Origin: Diphasiastrum complanatum
Lineage: Eukaryota > Streptophyta > Lycopodiopsida > Lycopodiales > Lycopodiaceae
Length of the DNA: 64,000 nucleotides
Direction: 5' to 3'
Assembly: GCA_029204225.1 (NCBI GenBank)
Contig: MU832051.1
Span: 1 to 64,000 of the forward strand
Made by a program: the position numbers and the translations under genes. The first letter of the stretch is position 1; each line of letters starts with the position of its first letter. Below, one piece after another: positions 56,676-64,000 of this stretch. The notes under the pieces were generated by a model. It saw nothing but the letters and a program-made list of their open reading frames with translations. It was not told the DNA's origin and searched no databases.

Positions 56676-56964
56676 TGTTATAATTAATGGTGTGAATACT
56701 CCATTAAGTGGGAGTGTTAAGGATAATAATGTATGCTTTCACACCTACACATAATAACTAGTTAACAACAGAGAGACTTGGGTCCCGAAAGGACGCGTTC
56801 CCTCAAAAGGTCGCCTTCTCATCGTCTCTATGTATATGGGCAGTTCGCCCTTCATTATAATCAATTGAATAAGAATGTAGTTAGTTTACGTGTTTCTCCC
56901 TCTCTCTGCTATGCTCTCTATCTCTTCTGTCCGCTGCTACACGAATTATCAGAAATACATCACA

Positions 56965-57075
56965 CAATCCCGAATGGTTCCTTGTAAAAAATTTCTGCAG
57001 ATGGAAGTTGGAATAGCACCTTCTCCTTTCACTGTCTCGCTGCTGCCGCCCAGTAGCGAAAATCGCACCAGTAAA
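56965..57075 (-). other. Exon-like piece beyond the short copia element
   Basis: Right of the 3' LTR the minus strand reads LVRFSLLGGSSETVKGEGAI, then PTSICRNFLQGTIRDC, without a stop. It may be the upstream exon of the candidate gene at 54.2-54.9 kb, from which it would be split by the element. The family is not recognised; the CRNFLQG phrase recalls CCCH zinc fingers, but the cysteine spacing does not fit. Confidence 0.3.
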
Positions 57076-57254
57076 TGAATTGTTTCCTTCAATCCACTCA
57101 ATCTGCTCCTAAACCCACTTCAACGCATATGCTTTTTTAATGTATCTCAGCCGTGTTGTAGCTCTTTATTCAAAACTACCCACAATGCCCTAAATGTTTG
57201 GGAGTGAGCATAGCTTAATCAAAACTCACATGTATATGTCAACTAAAGACCTCA

Positions 57255-57610
57255 AATCCTAGCACCGGGCGTTTGGCCCCGGCCGAGTGGCTGGGTGCCA
57301 CGTGACCCCGATGCCCGGGTGGGCAGGGACCGCCAAAAATTGACAGACGACCAACTTTTTGCGGGCACCTATGTCAGGGGCGTGTGGGCGGGAGCCGGGC
57401 ACCTCTCGGGTGGTGGCGGCGGGCAGCAGGAGTGTGGCGCCGGGCAGCTCCCTGCGGCGGCGGGCAGCGAGAGCCACGCCGAGCACTTTCATGCTCGGGC
57501 ACCCATACATGGGAGATTATGGGCATGCTTGCCTGTATGTCTCCTTCCAAAAATCCCATAGATATGCTTATGGGATAGTCTTTTGGATGCCCAGACACGT
57601 GGCGCCAAGG
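57255..57610. repeat. GC-rich patch dense in CGGGCA motifs
   Basis: The patch is strongly GC-rich within AT-rich DNA. It holds about eight variants of (G/C)CGGGCA(G/C)C, such as GCGGGCACC, GCCGGGCACC, GGCGGGCAGC, GCCGGGCAGC and CTCGGGCACC. Near its ends lie TGGCTGGGTGCCACGTG (57,287) and, inverted, CACGTGGCGCCAAGGCAGCCA (57,596), an imperfect terminal inverted repeat. Three frames are open through it on each strand, which the base composition alone explains. A MITE-like or otherwise foreign insertion is possible. Confidence 0.5.
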
Positions 57611-58094
57611 CAGCCAATTAAAAAAAAAAGTCTGGCTGAGGACGCACCTTTTGAGGATCCTACTCTAATCCGTACCTATAGCCTTTCTTGAGTCAACCTT
57701 TCATGAATTGCAGGACCCACTTCATATTCATTCATCAACCTCACACTGAAGGATTGTTTGAGGCGTTCCATGTTTGATTGTTGTAGCACATTTTGAATTT
57801 CATTTTACGGTTATGTGCAATCAGATTATGTGTGAATTCTCTTGCTCGTTCTTTTTAGGATGTGTGCTCTGAAGTCTATTTGGATCAATGCCTGGCACTC
57901 CCATTCTTTGGAACTGAATGATTTAACAACCCACCTAATCACAATGTTCGATATGAAATTATTGAATCTGCCATTCAATTTGTTTCCTTCTATTGTGGGG
58001 GTTTTAGGATTTGAATTTTTTGTCTTTTGTGGATTCGAGGCAAGAGCGGAATTAGTAAAACTCACACACTTGAGGTAAGTTGTGCAAATGAGAG

Positions 58095-58100
<6 letters not shown>
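57611..58100. other. No gene seen
   Basis: The plus frame at 57,842-58,078 (78 codons) is open but shows no recognised motif. Confidence 0.4.
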
Positions 58101-58172
<72 letters not shown>

Positions 58173-58176
58173 GCGC
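58101..58176. repeat. Compound microsatellite (TC)n(AC)n(GC)n
   Basis: About 19 TC, 10 AC and 9 GC units follow each other without interruption. The AC and GC runs are alternating purine-pyrimidine tracts. Confidence 0.98.
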
Positions 58177-59469
58177 CCCGCACAACCATGACAGTTTTAC
58201 ACCACATCATTAACTATCATTCGGTTATTTGAAAGACTAATTCAAGCACATTCTTTAAGTCTTGGAAAAAATTTCACATCATCTTAAAAAAGGTTATAAT
58301 GTAAAAGATTCTATGATGTTGTAACATTTTCTGCACCAACTTATTTATTGCATAGGTTTGTTGTTGTTGCCTGATTTTCTACAAGGAGTGCAATATTAGA
58401 GCATAATATTTATTTCAAAAATCAAGAGCTTATTGTCATTATTTTTTTGTCATTCAATTTCAACTAAATTCATTAGAGAAACCACTTAGTGACTGTATCT
58501 TCTAGTTACGCAAGGTCAATATTAAAACTTCATTTCATCAATCTACAAACTATACCTTTAATCATTTATCAATTGAAACAACAGGTAGAGCAACAAGATA
58601 TTTACAAGGAACAATTGTAAAACAATATGTTTTTGAAATTCATATAGTTTTTCTTAATACCAACCTACAAAAATCTAAAAATACTACAGAGAAACAAGAA
58701 AGCTTTTGAAAACAATTCTCAACCACAGTCTCTCAAACAATCCAATGATACAAGAAATCCTTACTTTGTATGAAACAAATATTGTTGAAAGTGGTTTGTG
58801 TTTGGTATATACGAACACAATGGCATATTTGCTTGATAAAGATCAATTGGAGTCAACTTTTGAAACAATGCAAACAGATTCAATGATTCAGAGCTTTGTA
58901 ATTTTGAAAGACATCACAGAACGAACATCTAGCCAAAAACACTCAAAAACTAACATATAACACCAATTACATAGCAAAATAAACTTGCAACAACACTCAA
59001 TGTAATTTCAACCATTATCAAAGGCTTAACAGTAAACTAGACAACGACAAAAAAATGATTTGAAAACATAACTATTTTATTTTTATTCAGTTGGATTACA
59101 TTTAATGAGAGTTAGCTCATTTTTTTTAGTTTTCACGTTGTACGTCCATATATATTAATTATGTACTAGATTAAACATGTAATTCTCTTATCCACTAATA
59201 CACAATATTTAGCTCTACAAAAAGACATACTTGAATACATGTCCAAAAATGAGAAAGCAAATAAACAAAACATCTTCAATCATGTCTTAAAGTATAGTCT
59301 TGGACCAATCATATCTAGATGAACTCCATCTTGGCATCAACGAAACTTCAATGGTTCACTTTCCTTGGTGGAATGTTGGAGACTTATACATTATTTCCTA
59401 ACTTTGACATTTGGTGAAATGACCAATATGCAATGGGATGAAAATCCAACATATTGAAAGCCGGATTTA
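58177..59469. other. AT-rich DNA without supportable gene
   Basis: The only longer frame (58,706-58,960, plus strand, 84 codons) has no recognised motif. No repeat stands out. Confidence 0.4.
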
Positions 59470-59860
59470 AAAATCTAACAATTACTATGACGTTGTGGGT
59501 ATATTCTATACATAAATAAATAAGCCCAACAAAAATAGAAAATATGTGCGAGGGTCGTGGCATCTTGCGAGCGTAAGTCCATAACCCAATGAGCACATGT
59601 AAAATATTGCACCATGGAATAAAATAGACTTGGGCCATGTAAATAAAATAATATAGAATGTCCAAAGTCTAGGTCGTTAAGTTTCAAGTTATAAGTCAAA
59701 GTCAAATTGGTGGTAGGTAGAGTGTGCTTCTTTGTGCACCATAGATTTAGTTGTGTTTTCTTTGAAAGGCTAGGATTTCAATTCTTGCCACAATGAAATA
59801 GCCAATAGAAGCACATGGGCAAGGGCCTCCCCAAGAATAAAAAGACACCTCTTGTACTCC
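59470..59860 (+). repeat. Dispersed repeat, copy 2
   Basis: It is the inverted counterpart of 12,597-13,082 and carries only one copy of the 110-bp unit. It ends at CACCTCTTGTA about 100 bp before a copia gag-pol remnant. Confidence 0.75.
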
Positions 59861-59965
59861 ATTTTCATGCTTAATAGAGAGGAGGAGACTCAACCGATTT
59901 GCATCCTCATGTGCCATGCTATTTTCTCTAATGCTTTGTGAATATTGTTAATTTTTATGAAAACA

Positions 59966-62043
59966 ACAAGGTGGAGACAAGAAGACATGCGTGAGATGTA
60001 GACGCAATGGGCACACAGTCGATACGTGTTGGCTCAATCCAAAAATTGAGTGTATCCACTGCCATAAGAAGGGTCATGCAACCATGGACTGTCGACTGAA
60101 CCCAAGAAACAAATCAGCACAGAACAGACAGGAAAACAACAATAGTTGGTCCTATGTCGAGGAGCCAGAGAGCTCAAAAATGGGCGAAGAAAGATCAAAC
60201 AGAAATAATTCGACCGCCTACATTTGTCCAGACGTGTGTGCATCGTCAACACTTGACACACAGGAGGTGATCCTAGACTCAGAAGCTACCTCACACTTTG
60301 TGACATCAAGACGAATTATGTCTGATTTTTGAAGTGCAGATCCATCAAGATTCATAGTTTTTGGAGATGGATCCAAACATCAAGTGAACAGTATTGGTTC
60401 ACTGTGGCTCAACACGAATGGCAGAGATGTGTGTGACGTTTTCGGACAAATCATGCAATGTTATTGATGCCAGTACTAGTACCCTGATCACTCAAGACAG
60501 AAGAAAAGGTAATCTATATCACCTGAAGGTACGCCTACCTACAGTTCAAGTGCATCAGACTCATGATGAATCGTCACACACTCTATGGCACCGAAGACTA
60601 TGCCATATGAACTCAATGGCCCTTTAACAAGCAAGCCATCATGGAGCAATAACAGAGGCCAGCATCTTGAATGCGAACAATTCGACCATCTGTGATGCAT
60701 GCTTGAAGGGTAAGATGTCACGCACTCCATTTGTCAAAGACTCCTATAGAACGACCAAGATTCTGGAGTTAGTGCATTCTGACATCTGTGGGCCTTTCAA
60801 TGTGATCTCAGTAGGGCTCGAAATATTACATAACCTTCATTAATGATTATAATAAATTTGCCAGAGTGTATTTTATTCAGAATAAATCAAAAGCACTTGA
60901 CAAATTCACAGAGTATGTGAATTGGGCAGAGAGATGCATTGGCAACAAAGTGAAGCAGGTCAGGACATATCGAGGTGGCGAATACATCTCAAATCGCTTC
61001 ACTGACTTCTGCAATGATCGTGGTATCATTCGCAAAAGGACTACAGCTTACACACCACAGCACAACGTTGTTGTAGAAAGAAAGAATAGAACCTTGATGG
61101 AAGTTGCTAGATACATGATGGCCTACTCGAAAGCTCCAAGAGTACTGTGGACTAGATCTGGGAGAAGCCAGGTGTTATCTTGGCTTGCAGATTGATAGAG
61201 ACTATGAGGGAGGTAAGTTACCTTCATCAGTCCAGATACACCCAGCAAATCCTAGAGGATTTCGGGATTCTGAATTGCAAAGGAGCGAGTACTCCAATGC
61301 TTGCAGGAGCGGTGCTGATGAATGAAAATTGTTCGAGGACTCTAGAAGCGAGAAAATTGATGCAGCTCACACCATACAGGAAACTGATAGGATCATTGAT
61401 GTACCTTGCAGATACCACACGTCCTAACATTTCTTATGCAGTGTTCAGGATGAGCCAATTCTGCACGAATCTTGGATTGACACATTCGAATATTGCAAAA
61501 ACGAATTTGGCAATATCTTCAATTAAGAAAGGATTATGGTTTGTGTTATTATCGTGATGCAAAGTTGGGAAATCTTTCCTACAGTGATGCGAGCTGGTTT
61601 TCCCTTCAGGACGACTGTAAAAGTGTCTCAAGAGGACGCACCATTGCATCAGGAGCAGCAATTCTTTGGGGCAGTAAGAAGCAGACCATTGTAGCTCAGT
61701 CATTCTGCGAAGTAGAGTATGTTGTAGCAGCAAAGATGGCCAATGAGATAATTTGGCTCAAACAATTCTTGGAAGAATTGGGCGAAACGAGGAAAGAACC
61801 TCTGGTTTTGTAGATGGATAACACATCTGCAATACATCTAACGAAAGATCCTGTGTTTCACTCAAGGATGAAACACATTGTGATCAAGTACCACTTGATC
61901 AGGGATCTGATTGGAAAGAAGATACTGCAGACCACCTTCATTGGAACGAAAGACATGGTTGTTGACATTTTCACAAAGGTCTATTCGAGAGATAGAGGAG
62001 CAGTCTTGGAGTCGTCAAGCTATTATGCTTTGAGAGGGAGCTA
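59966..62043 (+). pseudogene. Ty1/copia element, internally deleted (knuckles, protease, integrase, RNase H)
   Basis: It opens with two CCHC knuckles (CVRCRRNGHTVDTC and CIHCHKKGHATMDC). The protease motif is DSEATSHFVTS, where DSGATSH is usual, so the catalytic Gly is replaced by Glu. Pre-integrase: HTLWHRRLCHMNSMAL and CDACLKGKMSRTPF. Integrase core: KSKALDKFTEYVNWAERCIG, TYRGGEYISNRFTDFCNDRG and TPQHNVVVERKNRTLMEVAR, with the Asp of RxDxGGE changed to Tyr. At about 61,150 the integrase (APRVLW) jumps straight to the end of RT (CYLGLQID in a shifted frame), so the integrase C-terminus and the YVDD part of RT are deleted. Then RT end and RNase H follow: GSLMYLADTTRPNISYAVFR, YSDASWFSLQDDCKSVSRG, MDNTSAIHLTKDPVFHSRMK, DIFTKVYSRD. 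Stops and frame changes are present. Confidence 0.93.
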
Positions 62044-62766
62044 AAGAAAATAAATGTTTCTAATGCTAAAGCTTTGCTAGCTTTCAATTCTGAATTTTTG
62101 ACAAAAGACAACAAGACATGACACGACACGACACGACAAAACACGAAATCAGTCGTGCTCCTCAACTGACCAAGAAGATCAACCAAGTACCATGGGGTAC
62201 AGATATCTGATCAGATATCATGACATCAGTAGGAATATTCTAGATCGTGACTAATCTACTACTCTTGTAATTCATGATTAATTGTAAATGTTTAATCACT
62301 CTAATCTAAAAGTTACATACAATATATAGGCAAAGTAAGGTCGCACACTTGAGAAGGATAGAACAAAATCCTATTATGGAGAAATGGCCAGTCAACTGCA
62401 CATGGATCGTAGGTAGAGAGAGAGAGAGAAAAGCAGCGAAAACAGGAGAGACATTTAATCATGAGCAGCGCGCTTCGCAGGCAAGAAGAAATCAAGCAGC
62501 GAAATCTGGTGGCATCTTGCTTTGTGGCTGTGGGCACTGGCTGGATTTACAGCACACCTGCTTTTGCAAATCGGAGTCTGTGCTGTGGCTGTGGGCCCAA
62601 GCTGGATTGACAGCGCACCTGCTTTTTCGCGGATTCACACTTTCTAATCGTCCACCCTCTATGTAAGTGTCATTTTCTCCTACCTAGTCTGTTTTCTTGA
62701 TCCCCTTCTTTCCACGCTCTATGTAAGTGTTTTCTTTCCTACCTAGTCTGTTGATTCAAAATCTTA
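62044..62766 (+). mobile_element. Copia 3' flank or LTR with two pairs of 60-bp tandem duplications
   Basis: It follows the RNase H stop and resembles 473-1135. Two neighbouring tandem pairs occur: GTGGCTGTGGGC...CTGGAT...CACCTGCTTTT at 62,524 and 62,585 (period 61), and TCCACxCTCTATGTAAGTGT...CCTACCTAGTCTGTT at 62,651 and 62,711 (period 60). There is also a short ACACG pentamer run near 62,117-62,145. LTR ends are not defined. Confidence 0.5.
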
Positions 62767-64000
62767 ATGGCAACCTTGTGCCCCAATGAGATTGATTGGC
62801 TCGAGGAGCATGAGGATTATGGCAAATTGCTACAAACGTTGAGCCCAACATAGGTCGAAGCATCCAGTTCTGCTGCTATGAACATATCTGTTGCCTAGCC
62901 TCGTTGCTCCTTGCACTCAGGTAGCAAGTTTATGAAAAAGAAACTCAAGCTTCTTATCTCTGTTTGCCACGTACTCGGTCATATCCAGAGTTGATATGAC
63001 GATTGTAGACCCTTTCTCTACCAGCTTTAATCTTTTCCTTGGTCGAAAGACCAGTACACATTAAGGACTAGATATGAGCAGGGAAGATTCGTTTAGCAGG
63101 TTGATCCTCCCAGATAGCATCCACAAGATTATGGTGAAGCTAGAATCTTTTCTTTGTTAGCAAAAGCATGCTCCCAAACCCATTACTATGTCTACTGATA
63201 TACACCACGGATCTACTCCAAGTGTGAAAATTTTTGACAGATAATCAGAGAGACATGTCTCCCGGCCCCAGTTGGATCCTCTTCAATACGCAACAATTTC
63301 CAACGGCTACTCGGCTGTTGAATATTTCCACCATCTTGTTGTCTTTGGGAAAGCATTGATATTGGTAGAAATTGATAGGTTTCAGATTTTGCAAGATGGA
63401 GAGGCTCAAATTGTAGAATCAAATTCTAATAACCTAATTATATTGCCCTTTTTGTTGTTGTTGAAGGGAAAACATTAATACTTCTTGAAGTGGATGATTT
63501 TCATCGTATTGTAACAGACATGATTTTTTCAAGTGTGAAAAAGGGCATTAGCTAGAGCAGCAGACATCAGAGGCTACTCAATACACTTTTATCAAGATAG
63601 ATTGTCTGTAATATTGGCAAAATTTTGCAAAGCAAAGAGCATTGTATGGTGCCAAATTTTGTTGTCATTGTTTTCTTATAATAGTTTATGATAGTGTTAT
63701 GTGAAATTGAGTAATTGCTAAAATTCTAGTTATAATTTTCCCTTTTATAATAGATTATGTAGAGTTATGCTATATTCATCCATGTTGTTTTTTCATGAGA
63801 ATACATTTCAAGTGATTTTCACCCATGTTTTTTTCAATGAAAATAATACATTGGTGTATTTCTACACCATCCAGTGATGTTATTATCAGAACAATTTGAT
63901 GTTAGAAAATAATATTCATTTCTTACCTCTAATATTAGTTGGAAACCATATTGTTCCATATCTAGACAGACCATATATAATCAAAGGCTGACACATGGTC
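62767..64000. other. No supportable gene
   Basis: ATG at 62,767 opens a short frame (LEEHEDYGKLLQTLSPT) that soon stops. A 68-codon frame at 63,272-63,478 has no recognised motif. From 63.5 kb the DNA is AT-rich with stops in all frames. Confidence 0.35.

Larger units (their letters stand above)
55001..56962 (+). mobile_element. Short copia element with two LTRs and a gag-only interior
   Basis: The 5' LTR (55,001-55,222, lacking its first ~25 bp) and the 3' LTR (56,715-56,962) share about 220 bp with few changes, among them ACATAATAACTAGTTAACAA, GGACGCGTTCCCTCA and CTGTCCGCTGCTAC. They end in CA. TGGTATCAGAGCC (55,223-55,235) directly follows the 5' LTR, and AAGTGGGAG precedes the TGTTAAGG start of the 3' LTR. 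The interior of about 1.5 kb has only decayed Gag (KFDGHNFHLWKFKMQMVLEE from about 55,488, then KAFSTICLSLNDE) and no protease, integrase or RT. Confidence 0.85.

Noticed and set aside
57259..57691. Overlapping long frames on both strands as a Gly/Arg/Pro-rich gene
   Set aside because: High GC content lowers stop frequency in all frames; there is no domain and no splice signal.
57826..58185. Minus-strand frame with Arg-Glu and Cys-Val repeats
   Set aside because: It is only the translation of the compound microsatellite.

Overview
The window looks like nuclear DNA of a land plant, AT-rich and made mostly of decayed transposable elements. Several lines support a plant nuclear genome: Ty1/copia and Ty3/gypsy retrotransposon reading frames, primer-binding sites of the plant initiator-Met type (TGGTATCAGAGC) and of the TGGCGCCGTTGCCGGGG type, GT-AG introns of roughly 100-320 bp, and a plant-specific DUF1218 membrane-protein gene. 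I cannot place the species. An early-diverging lineage such as a bryophyte or fern is possible, but nothing in the sequence proves it. I saw no rRNA, tRNA or CRISPR.

Layout. 1-9.5 kb: copia 3' end, a well-preserved copia gag, a gypsy long terminal repeat (LTR) edge with its primer-binding site, and two related minus-strand copia gag-protease-integrase remnants separated by the tail of a different element. 9.8-12.2 kb: gypsy gag-protease remnant. 12.4-18.2 kb: microsatellite, a dispersed repeat, a decayed minus-strand coding region and LTR-like DNA. 18.4-19.8 kb: the one clearly intact gene, a three-exon DUF1218 gene predicted to encode 208 residues. 22-28.3 kb: copia reverse transcriptase (RT) and RNase H fragments, a cluster of palindromic TATCCACGC motifs, and a gypsy RT-RNase H remnant with an unrecognised downstream frame.

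29.25-35.23 kb holds the most striking structure: a large palindrome with two 2588-bp arms, about 99.6% alike by eye and with no net length difference, around an 803-bp spacer carrying a retroelement gag with a CCHC knuckle. Each arm holds an intron-bearing gene-like sequence and exon-like pieces of a second one on the opposite strand, neither of which I recognise. Its outer edge carries the end of a DUF7869-type (GHTH-ID motif) gene fragment that continues without a break beyond the right arm only, so the right arm is probably the source copy.

35.2-49.6 kb: the DUF7869-like pseudogene, three copia fragments in clashing orientations, a possible non-autonomous LTR element with unrecognised reading frames (longest 291 codons), two LTRs of one family in a broken inverted arrangement, a second DUF7869-like copy with its 3' tail, and a copia RT-RNase H block. 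49.6-64 kb: sparse DNA, a candidate host gene apparently split by a short LTR element, a GC-rich motif-dense patch, a TC/AC/GC microsatellite, a second copy of the 12.6 kb repeat, and an internally deleted copia element.

No operon-like cooperation is visible. Most reading frames are broken by stops and frameshifts, and apart from the DUF1218 gene I would not treat any of them as functional without transcript data.
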